From NCBI GenBank assembly GCA_020425885.1, contig JAGQRA010000115.1, positions 1 to 8,248 on the forward strand: DNA of 8,248 nucleotides. Reading direction: 5' to 3'. The number at the start of each line of letters is the position of its first letter. Positions within the stretch are counted from its first letter, which is position 1. This document shows positions 1 to 6,894 of the stretch, piece by piece. The notes under the pieces were generated by a model. The model saw nothing but the letters and a program-made list of their open reading frames with translations, made no database searches and was not told the origin of the DNA. Both the position numbers and the translations under genes were made by a program. Source of the DNA: Planctomycetota bacterium (GTDB lineage: Bacteria > Planctomycetota > UBA1135 > UBA2386).

Positions 1-3000
1 CGCAGAAGGGCGATGACGGCAAGCCGATGCTCGACGACCGCGGCCAACCCGTGCTCGGCGGCGAGACCGATGCCCGCCAGGTGTTCTATCGCCTCGCCGG
101 CTGCTGGCGCCACTGGGGCGAGAACCACGGTTACTTCGACAGTCCGGGTGATGCCCAGGCCTTCGAGGACGAGCTGTCACACATGCTCGCCGCCCAGGTC
201 GCGGCACCGAACTCGCCGCAGTGGTTCAACACCGGCCTGCACCACGCCTACCGCATCACCGGCCCGGCCCAGGGCCACTGGTTCGTCGGCGCCACCGACA
301 GCAAGGCCGAGGGCAAGCTGCAGAAGAGCAAGAACGCCTACGAACGACCGCAGCCGCACGCCTGCTTCATCCAGGCCGTCAGCGACGACCTCGTGTCCGA
401 CGGCGGCATCATGGATCTGTGGACGCGCGAGGCCCGGCTGTTCAAGTACGGTTCCGGGACCGGTTCCAACTTCTCCGCCCTGCGCGGCGAGAACGAGCCG
501 TTGTCGGGCGGCGGCAAGAGCTCTGGCCTGATGAGCTTCCTGCGCATCGGTGACCGCGCCGCCGGCGCCATCAAGTCCGGCGGCACGACGCGCCGCGCCG
601 CCAAGATGGTCTGCCTCGATCTCGATCACCCCGACATCGAGCAGTTCGTCTCCTGGAAGGTCAACGAGGAGCAGAAGGTCGCGGCCCTGGTCGCCGGCAG
701 CAAGGCGGTGCGTCGCCACCTCAACGCCGTCATCAACGCCTGTCACCTCACCGACCAGAACGGCAAGCAGACGACGGTGACGACCCCTCGCGACAACGAG
801 GAGCTCACCGCGGCCCTGCGCGCCGCGCGCGCCGACTGCATCCCCGAGAACTACCTGCACCGCGCGCTGCAGCTCGCCGATCAGGGGCTGCACGCGGTCG
901 ACATCACCGAGTACACCACCGACTGGGACGGCGAGGCCTACGCCACCGTCTCGGGTCAGAACTCGAACAACTCAGTCCGCATCCCCAACGAGTTCTTCCG
1001 CGCCCTCGACGAGGGCGGCAAGTGGCGACTCATCCGCCGCACCGACCACGGCGTCGCCAAGGAAGTCGACGCCCAGGATCTCTGGGATCGCGTCTCGTAC
1101 GCCGCCTGGGCCTGCGCCGATCCGGGCGTGCAGTACGACACCACGATCAACGAGTGGCACACCTGCCCCGACGACGGCCGCATCAACGCGAGCAATCCGT
1201 GCTCCGAGTACATGTTCCTCGACGACACGGCCTGCAATCTGGCGTCGATCAACCTCGTCAAGTTCCTCGGCGAGGACGGCCAGTTCGACATCGACGGCTT
1301 CGAACACGCCGTGCGGCTGTGGACCATCGTGCTCGAGATCAGCGTGCTGATGGCGAGCTTCCCGAGCCAGTCGATCGCCCAGCGCAGCTTCGACTACCGC
1401 ACGCTCGGCCTCGGCTTCGCCAACCTCGGCACGGTGCTGATGCGCCTCGGCATCCCCTACGCCTCGGCCAAGGCCTACAACATCGCCGGCGCGATCACGG
1501 CGGTGATGTGTGGCGAGTCCTATGCCACCTCGGCCGAGATGGCCAAGGAGCTCGGCGCCTTCCCGCGCTTCGAACAGAACCGCGAGTCGATGCTGCGGGT
1601 GATCCGCAACCACCGCCGCGCCGCCTACAATGCCTCGGCTTCGGAGTACGAAGGCCTCAGCATCGCCCCCACCGGGATCGACCCGCAGCTCTGCCCGCCC
1701 GAGCTGCTCGAGGCGGCGCGGGCCGGCTGGGATCGCGCCCTGGCCCTCGGCGAGAAGCACGGCTACCGCAACGCCCAGGTCACGGTCATCGCCCCGACCG
1801 GAACCATCGGCCTGATCATGGACTGCGATACCACCGGCGTCGAACCCGACTTCGCGCTGGTCAAGTTCAAGAAGCTCGCCGGCGGCGGCTACTTCAAGAT
1901 CGCCAACCAGAGCCTGGCGCCGGCGCTGCAACGCCTCGGCTACACGCCGTCGCAGGTCGACGAGATCCTGGCCTACGTCATCGGCCGCAAGACGCTGGCC
2001 GGCGCGCCGGCCATCAACCACGAGTCGCTCGCCGCCCGCGGCTTCGACGACGCCACGCTGCAGAAGCTCGAGCGGTCGCTCGAGTCCGCGTTCGACGTCT
2101 CGTTCCTGTTCAACAAGAACATCCTCGGTGAGGAGCTCTTGACCAAGAAGCTCGGCGTCAGCCGGGATCAGCTCGCGGCCTGGGACTTCAACCTGCTCGA
2201 GCACCTCGGCTTCTCCAAGGCCGACATCCAGGCCGCGAACGACTACGTCTGCGGCACGATGACGGTCGAGGGCGCGCCGCACCTGCGCGACGTCCACCTG
2301 CCGGTGTTCGACTGCGCCAACCGCTGCGGCCGCAAGGGCCAGCGCTTCATCCCGTTCGCGGCCCACATCGCGATGATGGCGGCGGTGCAACCGTTCATCT
2401 CGGGTGCGATCAGCAAGACGATCAACATGCCGAACGACGCGACCCTGACGCAGGTCCAGGACGCCTACGTCATGGGATGGAAGTCGATGCTGAAGGCGGT
2501 CGCGCTCTACCGCGACGGTAGCAAGCTGAGCCAGCCGCTGTCCGCGACCCTGCTCGACGACGAGGAGGACGAGGCGGCGGTCGCCATGCCGAACTCGGGC
2601 GTGCACGCGATCGCGGCTCGCGTCACCGAGCGCGTCGTTCATCGTTACATCGCCAAGCGCCGCCGACTTCCGAACCGTCGCGCCGGCTACACCCAGAAGG
2701 CGGTCGTCGGCGGTCACAAGATCTACCTGCGCACCGGCGAGTACGAGGACGGGACGCTCGGCGAGATCTTCCTCGACATGCACAAGGAGGGCGCCGCGTT
2801 CCGCAGCCTGATGAACTGCTTCGCGATCGCGGTCTCGCTCGGCCTGCAGCACGGCGTGCCGATGGACGAGTTCGTCGACGCATTCGTGTTCACGCGCTTC
2901 GAGCCGAACGGCATCGTGCAGGGCCACGACCAGATCAAGATGGTCACGTCGGTGATCGACTACGTGTTCCGTGAGCTCGCGATCAGCTACCTCGGCCGCG

Positions 3001-3431
3001 AGGACCTGGCGCAGGTGAGCAGTGAAGATCTGCGCAACACCACGCTCGGCGACCGCGGTGACGACGACAACGAGTTCGAGGACGAGGAGGTCGTCAGCGA
3101 GCGCGTCTACGAGAGCGAGGAGCTGCCGCGCGATCCGCACCAGGACTCGCACCTGCATCCGCCGAGCCACGGGATGTCGCGCGGATTCGACGGCGACGGC
3201 GGCAACGACCACCGCGGCGGCGGCAATGGCGGCGGCACGATGGCGAAGTCGCGCCACGACGTCGTCAGCACGCAATCGATCGAGGTCCGCGAGACCCGCC
3301 TCAAGATCGTCGAAGCCCGCCTCAAGGGCTACGAGGGCGATCCCTGCGGCAGCTGCGGCGCCTTCACGCTCGTGCGGAACGGGACGTGCTTGAAGTGCGA
3401 TAGTTGTGGCGGCACTAGCGGGTGTAGTTAG
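1..3431 (+). CDS. nrdJ: Vitamin B12-dependent (class II) ribonucleotide reductase NrdJ, 5' end missing
   Basis: Reduces ribonucleotides to deoxyribonucleotides with adenosylcobalamin as radical source; cytoplasmic. The frame is open from the window edge (first whole codon at position 3), so the ATG at 27 is internal and the N-terminus, roughly 60-100 residues by family comparison, is missing. Counting that Met as residue 1, the frame ends at residue 1134. The catalytic motif NPCSEY (390-395) holds the expected Asn390, thiyl Cys392 and Glu394. Cys113 (in PHACF) and Cys403, 11 residues after Cys392, match the redox cysteine pair of the Thermotoga NrdJ pattern. [13 protein letters not shown] (312-324), APTGTIGL (589-596) and SKTINMP (796-802) are further barrel motifs. 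Residues about 895-990 resemble the TSCPD domain. An acidic, then His/Gly-rich linker (about 1005-1072) leads to a cysteine-rich tail with Cys1107, 1110, 1121, 1124, 1127 and 1133, ending GCS, as in the large NrdJ type. Identification is very secure. The last ~60 bases are duplicated downstream. Confidence 0.97.
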   Translation, partial: QKGDDGKPMLDDRGQPVLGGETDARQVFYRLAGCWRHWGENHGYFDSPGDAQAFEDELSHMLAAQVAAPNSPQWFNTGLHHAYRITGPAQGHWFVGATDSKAEGKLQKSKNAYERPQPHACFIQAVSDDLVSDGGIMDLWTREARLFKYGSGTGSNFSALRGENEPLSGGGKSSGLMSFLRIGDRAAGAIKSGGTTRRAAKMVCLDLDHPDIEQFVSWKVNEEQKVAALVAGSKAVRRHLNAVINACHLTDQNGKQTTVTTPRDNEELTAALRAARADCIPENYLHRALQLADQGLHAVDITEYTTDWDGEAYATVSGQNSNNSVRIPNEFFRALDEGGKWRLIRRTDHGVAKEVDAQDLWDRVSYAAWACADPGVQYDTTINEWHTCPDDGRINASNPCSEYMFLDDTACNLASINLVKFLGEDGQFDIDGFEHAVRLWTIVLEISVLMASFPSQSIAQRSFDYRTLGLGFANLGTVLMRLGIPYASAKAYNIAGAITAVMCGESYATSAEMAKELGAFPRFEQNRESMLRVIRNHRRAAYNASASEYEGLSIAPTGIDPQLCPPELLEAARAGWDRALALGEKHGYRNAQVTVIAPTGTIGLIMDCDTTGVEPDFALVKFKKLAGGGYFKIANQSLAPALQRLGYTPSQVDEILAYVIGRKTLAGAPAINHESLAARGFDDATLQKLERSLESAFDVSFLFNKNILGEELLTKKLGVSRDQLAAWDFNLLEHLGFSKADIQAANDYVCGTMTVEGAPHLRDVHLPVFDCANRCGRKGQRFIPFAAHIAMMAAVQPFISGAISKTINMPNDATLTQVQDAYVMGWKSMLKAVALYRDGSKLSQPLSATLLDDEEDEAAVAMPNSGVHAIAARVTERVVHRYIAKRRRLPNRRAGYTQKAVVGGHKIYLRTGEYEDGTLGEIFLDMHKEGAAFRSLMNCFAIAVSLGLQHGVPMDEFVDAFVFTRFEPNGIVQGHDQIKMVTSVIDYVFRELAISYLGREDLAQVSSEDLRNTTLGDRGDDDNEFEDEEVVSERVYESEELPRDPHQDSHLHPPSHGMSRGFDGDGGNDHRGGGNGGGTMAKSRHDVVSTQSIEVRETRLKIVEARLKGYEGDPCGSCGAFTLVRNGTCLKCDSCGGTSGCS

Positions 3432-3528
3432 GAACCCCGGGGGCCGCACTCGCCGCCAAGGCTCGCCGGCCGGGCGGATGGCTACGCTGGCGTATCGAAT
3501 CGCCAGCCCGCCGATCGGCCGGCTGGCG
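3372..3528 (+). repeat. Direct repeat copy 1: nrdJ 3' end plus downstream hairpin
   Basis: This 157-base stretch covers the last 60 bases of nrdJ, with the stop at 3429-3431, and 97 bases beyond it. It recurs at 3627-3784. By hand alignment there are 7 substitutions (copy 1 positions 3379, 3391, 3402, 3418, 3460, 3488, 3505) and one single-base insertion in copy 2 (position 3637). That is about 95% identity, with a constant 256-base offset after the indel. The 97 bases after the stop carry only 3 of the substitutions. Homology stops at the shared GGCTGGCG, inside the 3' arm of the hairpin. The simplest reading is a local tandem duplication; a dispersed repeat family cannot be excluded from one window. 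Confidence 0.93.
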
Positions 3529-3540
3529 AGCGGTGGCGGC
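3452..3540. terminator. Long imperfect hairpin after nrdJ (copy 1)
   Basis: The core stem pairs GCCGGCCG (3465-3472) with CGGCCGGC (3516-3523), then GGCGG (3473-3477) with CCGCC (3508-3512), then CTGGCG (3487-3492) with CGCCAG (3501-3506) around an 8-base loop. A GAT bulge and a 9/1 internal loop interrupt it. Outside the core, GCTC (3461-3464) can pair with GAGC (3528-3531), and GCCGCC (3452-3457) with GGCGGC (3535-3540). There is no T-tract on either side, so this is not a textbook intrinsic terminator. Its place just after nrdJ and between convergent genes makes transcription stop or mRNA 3'-end protection the likeliest roles; a REP-type DNA element is the alternative. Confidence 0.55.
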
Positions 3541-3626
3541 TCCGGCGTATCGGCTGGGTCGGCCGCCGCCTCAGGCGGCTACGGGGAAGCATCCGTAGGT
3601 CTCGCGGTTGCCGCGCAGTCAGGCGT
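3529..3626. other. Structured 98-base spacer between the two repeat copies
   Basis: The spacer holds three perfect short inverted repeats almost end to end: GCCGCC-TCA-GGCGGC (3565-3579), CTACGG with CCGTAG around an 8-base loop (3579-3598), and CGCGG-TTG-CCGCG (3603-3615). The first two share the C at 3579. I see no start codon with a ribosome binding site and no similarity to the flanking copies. No protein function is proposed. Confidence 0.6.
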
Positions 3627-3687
3627 GTGCGGAGCGTGGACGTGCTCGAAGTGCGATCGTTGTGGCGGCACTACCGGGTGTAGTTAG
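3627..3687 (+). pseudogene. Detached duplicate of the NrdJ C-terminal cysteine tail
   Basis: In the frame ending at 3687 this stretch encodes a peptide ending CSKCDRCGGTTGCS, against [14 protein letters not shown] in nrdJ. All four cysteines of this segment are kept, while Leu/Ser, Ser/Arg and Ser/Thr differ. A one-base insertion at 3637 shifts the frame of the first few codons relative to nrdJ. The frame stays open upstream through the spacer to a GTG at 3406, but I see no ribosome binding site, and the upstream residues look like non-coding GC-rich translation (Gly/Ala/Ser). I read it as a duplication remnant rather than a small gene. Confidence 0.7.
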
Positions 3688-3716
3688 GAACCCCGGGGGC
3701 CGCACTCGCCGCCAAA

Positions 3717-3784
3717 GCTCGCCGGCCGGGCGGATGGCTACGCCGGCGTATCGAATCGCCGGCCCGCCGATCGGCCGGCTGGCG
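3717..3784. terminator. Long imperfect hairpin beside the beta-helix gene (copy 2)
   Basis: This has the same architecture as the hairpin after nrdJ: GCCGGCCG (3721-3728) with CGGCCGGC (3772-3779), then GGCGG with CCGCC, then CCGGCG with CGCCGG around the unchanged 8-base loop TATCGAAT. The inner stem has a C-G pair where copy 1 has T-A. It lies right after the stop of the minus-strand beta-helix gene and could end or stabilise that transcript. No T-tract is present. The outermost GCTC now faces GTGC and pairs with one mismatch. Confidence 0.55.
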
Positions 3785-3789
3785 GTGCG

Positions 3790-5508
3790 TTAGAGGTTGC
3801 CGGCGTGCCAGGCGGGCTCGCCGTACTCGCGCGCCCCGATGTCGGGCACGACGTACGAACCGGGGATCGGCAGGGCAGTGTCGATCGCTGGCGACCCGAC
3901 TGAGAGACTCAGGTCACCGCCGATCGCGCCGGTCATCGGGTCGGCCGGCGCTGCGACGAACACTGGATCGCCGAAGACGTTGCCGGATCCGCCCTCCGCA
4001 CAGGTCCCGGTATCGGTGTCGTTGCCCTGATTGTCGTAGAAGAGCTGGTAGCCGGCTCCGACGAACGCCGGATGGCAGACGTCGGGCTCGATGTCGAAGG
4101 CCGGATGGATCGCGGCACCGAAGGTCGTTTGCGTTCCAGCCAGGATGTTGTTCAACACGAGCGTGGACGTGCTGAGCCCGAATACGCTGATCCCGGAGCG
4201 AGCCAGGCCGGAACCGACGTGGCGCGCACGATACAGCGTGTTGTTGAAGACCCAGACGTTGTCGACGTAGCCGAACACGTTGTTCTGGCAGGCGACCGGC
4301 AGGTACGCGCCGCAACCGCACTTCGCTTCGCCGGTCTGACACTGCCCCCACCAGTTGCTCGTCACCTGGATGCCCACGCCGCGGGTCCAGTAGATCTCGT
4401 TGCGGTAGATGGCGATGTCCTGCACGGCGCCCTGCTCGAAGGTCATGCCGGGGTTCTGCGTGTCACACAGGTCACCGGCCGTCACGGAGATCCCGGCCGG
4501 ATTGGCGGCCGAAGGGCCGGGGTTGTTCGTCCACGGATGTCCCGGGTAAGCCCAGTACTGCTCCAGGAACGCTCCCGAAGTCGCCACCGTCGGGGCCGAG
4601 CTCGGCGATTCGACCTGGTAGTAGCCGGCATACCGGACGATGTTCTCGTAGATCTGCGCCGGGCCACATTCGTTGCCGTAGATCCCGATCGAACGGACGA
4701 ACTCGACGATGTTGTTCCGGATCGTCCCACTGGTGTCCAACTTGAAGTCGATGCCCTCCATGAGGACGTTCGACAGGTGGTTGTTCGACACGACGCAGTT
4801 CTGATAGCTGCTGATGCTGATGCACTCCGGCTGATAGAGCAGCGTCGTGCCCTGGCCGGGGTAGTAGCCGAGGTTCGTCTGGTTGATCCGGCAGTCGTGG
4901 ATCGTCAACCCATCGGCCATCGGCAGCGGCCACGGCATGCTATCGCCGTAGCACCCCCAGGACTGGACCTCGACCCTGGCCTTCACGGCCGACTCCGCGA
5001 GGTATTCCATCTTGAGGTGCTGCAGGGTCACGTTGTCGGCGCCGTCGATCAGCACGCCGACTCCGGCCACGCCCCGAATGACGAAGGCGCCGATGGAGCC
5101 GCCGTCCAGCGTCACGTTGTCGGTATCGATGTGCACGGCTTTGCGCCGCGGTGTCGACGTCAACTGCGACCTCAGCACCGGCCACGCGGTCGAGTCGCCC
5201 ACCGGCAACCCGCCGTCGATGGTGACGGTGTCGGACCCCCACGGCTGAACGATCAGGGACGCCGTGCCGAGGCCACGCAGGTCGAGGAACTCGCCCTGGA
5301 ACGTCCCGCGCAGATGGAGCGTGACGTTCATGCCCTGGAAGTTCTGACGGATGAGGTCCGTGGCCTGCACGAACGTGGGGAAGGGTGAACTGACGGTCCC
5401 CTGACCCGGTGCGGTGGCGGCGGCGTCGGAGTAGACGTCGACGGGAAGCGAGTTCTGCGCCACCAGGGCGACAGAGAGGATGAGGGGAGTGATGAATACC
5501 GAGCGCAT
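3790..5508 (-). CDS. Secreted right-handed parallel beta-helix protein
   Basis: The product is 572 residues. I chose the ATG at 5508 because it opens directly into a signal peptide (MRSVFITPLILSVALVAQ, likely cut near residue 18) and has an AAAGGA upstream; the frame is open further upstream, but that extension looks non-coding. After the signal comes a 'DVYSDAA...GQGT..SPF' opening typical of beta-helix surface proteins. Repeated rungs follow with Asn-rich turns: SNNHLSN (241-247), RNNIVEF (264-270), YENIVRYAG (287-295), YRNEIYWT (368-375), FNNTLYRA (421-428) and LNNILAG (452-458). The C-terminus reads SVGSPAIDTA...DIGAREYG (536-563), the usual end of this fold in exported proteins. Twelve cysteines lie in the mature part (186-503), suggesting disulfides outside the cytoplasm. 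Beta-helix proteins often act on or bind polysaccharides, but no catalytic residues can be assigned here. It is convergent with nrdJ. Confidence 0.9.
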   Translation of the reverse strand: MRSVFITPLILSVALVAQNSLPVDVYSDAAATAPGQGTVSSPFPTFVQATDLIRQNFQGMNVTLHLRGTFQGEFLDLRGLGTASLIVQPWGSDTVTIDGGLPVGDSTAWPVLRSQLTSTPRRKAVHIDTDNVTLDGGSIGAFVIRGVAGVGVLIDGADNVTLQHLKMEYLAESAVKARVEVQSWGCYGDSMPWPLPMADGLTIHDCRINQTNLGYYPGQGTTLLYQPECISISSYQNCVVSNNHLSNVLMEGIDFKLDTSGTIRNNIVEFVRSIGIYGNECGPAQIYENIVRYAGYYQVESPSSAPTVATSGAFLEQYWAYPGHPWTNNPGPSAANPAGISVTAGDLCDTQNPGMTFEQGAVQDIAIYRNEIYWTRGVGIQVTSNWWGQCQTGEAKCGCGAYLPVACQNNVFGYVDNVWVFNNTLYRARHVGSGLARSGISVFGLSTSTLVLNNILAGTQTTFGAAIHPAFDIEPDVCHPAFVGAGYQLFYDNQGNDTDTGTCAEGGSGNVFGDPVFVAAPADPMTGAIGGDLSLSVGSPAIDTALPIPGSYVVPDIGAREYGEPAWHAGNL

Positions 5509-5519
5509 GACCTTGCTCG

Positions 5520-5525
5520 TCCTTT
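5520..5525 (-). promoter_or_regulatory. Probable ribosome binding site of the beta-helix gene
   Basis: Read on the minus strand this is AAAGGA, about 11 bases before the ATG at 5508. The spacing is slightly long; a weaker AAGG lies only 2 bases before the ATG. It supports the 5508 start together with the signal peptide. Confidence 0.45.
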
Positions 5526-5570
5526 GATTGGCGAGGGGTGGGAGTGCCCGCGGACCGGTGCCGCCGATCA

Positions 5571-5587
5571 GCCGAGGGCTCCTCGGC
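5571..5587. promoter_or_regulatory. Perfect 7-bp hairpin upstream of the beta-helix gene
   Basis: GCCGAGG-GCT-CCTCGGC is a perfect inverted repeat with a 3-base loop, 62 bases before the ATG at 5508. It could be a leader hairpin of the beta-helix mRNA, an operator, or a terminator for the gene upstream at 5808-6824. No T-run follows on either strand, so I cannot choose between these. Confidence 0.4.
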
Positions 5588-5807
5588 AGCTCACCGACGA
5601 CGGCCGCGTGAGAAATGACCAGGCGTGGGCGACGAACCGTCAAGACGACGGCGCGGTCGACCCGCCAAGGCACTCGGTGCGGTTCGCCCGGGCAGTGAAA
5701 CACGGAATCGGAGAAATCCGACCGCGCACGACGGCGGCCGGCGACCCGACGGCGCCGCGCTCACTGTGCCACGCACTTGCGACGGTGCCGATCGCCCGGA
5801 CGTCCGA

Positions 5808-6824
5808 TCAGTGCAGCCGGAACATCCGCTCGGTCACCGGCCGTCGACTGACGTTCAGGACCTCGAGCATGGTCGTGCGCTTCTGGGTCTCGTCGACGTA
5901 GATCCGGCGGAAGGGCATCCGGATCCCGAGTTCGTCGCGCCAGTCCTCGAACACGAGACGGCGAGCGAGGCCGCTGCTGGCGAAGCGATGCACCAGTTCG
6001 CGCGGCCTGCCGGTGCCGGGTTCGAAGACGAGCTCGAAACGGTCGCGCGGCCGTGGATCGAGTTCGGGTCCGATCAGGCTGCTGCCGTTCAGCGGGCGGC
6101 GTTCGAGCAGCACGCGGCGCAGCCGTTCGCCCGGACGATCGACGGTGTCGGTGGCGAGCACGACGTAGCTGATGCCGTCGCCGAAGCACCAGGGCGCGCG
6201 CAGGTGCATGCCGAACAGCGCGAGCTCCGGCCCGGCGCGATCGACGTCGCTCGGCCACGGCATGCCCTGACGCTCCGCGAACGCCGAGCCGTCGGCGCGA
6301 CCGTAGACCCTGCCGTCGGTCTCGTATTCGAGTCGGTCGCGCTCCGCGAACGAGCAGTCCGCGACCTGGGTGATCTCGCGCATCCCGAGCACCTCGCCCT
6401 GGCCGCCGAAAATCGTCACACGCCAGAACACCTGCACGCCGCCGAGCGCCTTGAACGCGCCGGGCGACCGCGTGAACTGGAATACGTCGAGCAACGGCGA
6501 GCCGAGCTCCATGCCCGAAGCGGTCGACGTCCGACGGTCGCTCGCAGCCTCGACGTCTGCCGTCTGGCGCCGCGCGCCGTCGGCGGGCAGCCCCGGCCGC
6601 GATTCGTAGGTGGGCGCGGGGTTCATCGCCGGCAGCGGCACGATGCTGCGCGGCGCCGGCTCGTCCGGAACGATCGGGTACCCGTTCGCGTCATAGCGGA
6701 TGCCGGATGGCTCGCCGGATCCGGCGGCCGGGTTCGGCGCGCTCGTGGTCGACCCGCCGATCGGCGGATCCTGCGGCGCGAGGAGCGCGAGAGCGAGGCC
6801 GGCGGCACACAACGAACTCACCAT
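5808..6824 (-). CDS. Exported protein of unknown function
   Basis: The product is 338 residues from the ATG at 6824; I do not recognise a family. The start is set by a short hydrophobic N-terminus (SLCAAGLALALLAPQ, residues 4-18), probably a signal peptide cut near 'APQ'. Cys6 does not sit in a lipobox. Residues about 20-115 are rich in Pro, Ser, Gly and Ala and look like a disordered linker. From about 112 (LLDVFQFTRSPGAF) to the end the pattern is strand-rich, with aromatic blocks such as VQVFWRVTIF (130-139), DRFELVFEPG (261-270) and RMPFRRIYVDE (302-312). This weakly recalls periplasmic lipid-binding beta folds of the LolA kind, but that is only a guess. The mature part has two cysteines (157, 213) that could form a disulfide. 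A ribosome binding site is not evident. It lies divergent from the TPR lipoprotein gene. Confidence 0.8.
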   Translation of the reverse strand: MVSSLCAAGLALALLAPQDPPIGGSTTSAPNPAAGSGEPSGIRYDANGYPIVPDEPAPRSIVPLPAMNPAPTYESRPGLPADGARRQTADVEAASDRRTSTASGMELGSPLLDVFQFTRSPGAFKALGGVQVFWRVTIFGGQGEVLGMREITQVADCSFAERDRLEYETDGRVYGRADGSAFAERQGMPWPSDVDRAGPELALFGMHLRAPWCFGDGISYVVLATDTVDRPGERLRRVLLERRPLNGSSLIGPELDPRPRDRFELVFEPGTGRPRELVHRFASSGLARRLVFEDWRDELGIRMPFRRIYVDETQKRTTMLEVLNVSRRPVTERMFRLH

Positions 6825-6894
6825 GACACCGTCGCCATCGGCATTCGCGGCCACCGCGGTTGAGCGCGAACGCCGGTCACTCCATGCTGGGCCG
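6825..6894. promoter_or_regulatory. Divergent intergenic gap
   Basis: These seventy bases separate the start of the minus-strand exported protein from the GTG start of the plus-strand lipoprotein, so promoters for both genes should lie here or inside the opposite gene. I see no strong -35/-10 pair and no clear Shine-Dalgarno sequence on either side. An ATG at 6823, in frame with the lipoprotein gene, overlaps the minus-strand ATG within CATG (6822-6825). Using it would add 24 residues ahead of the signal peptide, which I consider unlikely. Confidence 0.4.

Larger units (their letters stand above)
3627..3784 (+). repeat. Direct repeat copy 2: duplicated nrdJ tail plus hairpin
   Basis: This is the second copy of the 3372-3528 unit, separated from the first by a 98-base spacer. 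It ends 5 bases before the stop codon of the minus-strand beta-helix gene, so the two copies nearly fill the gap between the convergent genes. It keeps the stop codon (TAG, 3685-3687), the CCCCGGGG palindrome just after it (3691-3698) and the long hairpin. The 256-base offset is 1 modulo 3, so this copy lies in a different frame from nrdJ and cannot be read as its continuation. Confidence 0.93.
5509..5807. other. Gene-free gap between two minus-strand genes
   Basis: These roughly 300 bases separate the stop of the unknown exported protein from the start of the beta-helix gene, so they should hold the beta-helix promoter and leader. Long frames cross it on both strands, but they lack convincing starts and have the Arg/Pro/Gly-rich makeup of non-coding GC-rich DNA. 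The one clear structure is the hairpin at 5571-5587. I could not identify a convincing promoter: a TTGACG on the minus strand (5643-5638) lacks a good -10 partner. Confidence 0.55.

Noticed and set aside
103..116. GCCACTGG resembling a B12-box of a cobalamin riboswitch
   Set aside because: It sits inside the nrdJ coding sequence with no surrounding riboswitch structure. A real B12 riboswitch would be upstream of the missing start.
972..3449. Long minus-strand open frame (825 codons) opposite nrdJ
   Set aside because: It lies antisense to a secure nrdJ gene. Its protein is Ala/Val/Asp/Arg-rich without domains, as expected from a GC-rich antisense frame.
3406..3687. A separate small cysteine-tailed gene
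   Set aside because: It would need a GTG start inside nrdJ with no ribosome binding site. The sequence before the duplicated tail looks non-coding.
3372..3784. Diversity-generating retroelement (variable and template repeat at a gene's 3' end)
   Set aside because: The differences between the copies are not confined to adenines, there is no reverse transcriptase in the window, and nrdJ is not a plausible target.
3426..3797. Integron-type attC sites around the GTTAG sequences
   Set aside because: GTTAGGA and GTTAGAG do not match the GTTRRRY core, no matching RYYYAAC arm is positioned correctly, and there is no integrase or cassette layout.
5615..5643. Possible sigma-70 promoter (TTGACG on the minus strand) for the beta-helix gene
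   Set aside because: The hexamer at the right spacing (GGTCAT) is a poor -10, so I do not call it a promoter.
6754..6767. 14-base palindrome CCGCCGATCGGCGG sharing a core with the nrdJ-tail hairpins
   Set aside because: It encodes the PPIGG stretch of the exported protein and matches the hairpins only over a short GC-rich core; chance is sufficient.
4072..6863. Plus-strand open frames at 4072-5388 and 5625-6863
   Set aside because: Both lie opposite well-supported minus-strand exported proteins and give His/Arg/Asp/Val-rich translations with no recognisable domain.
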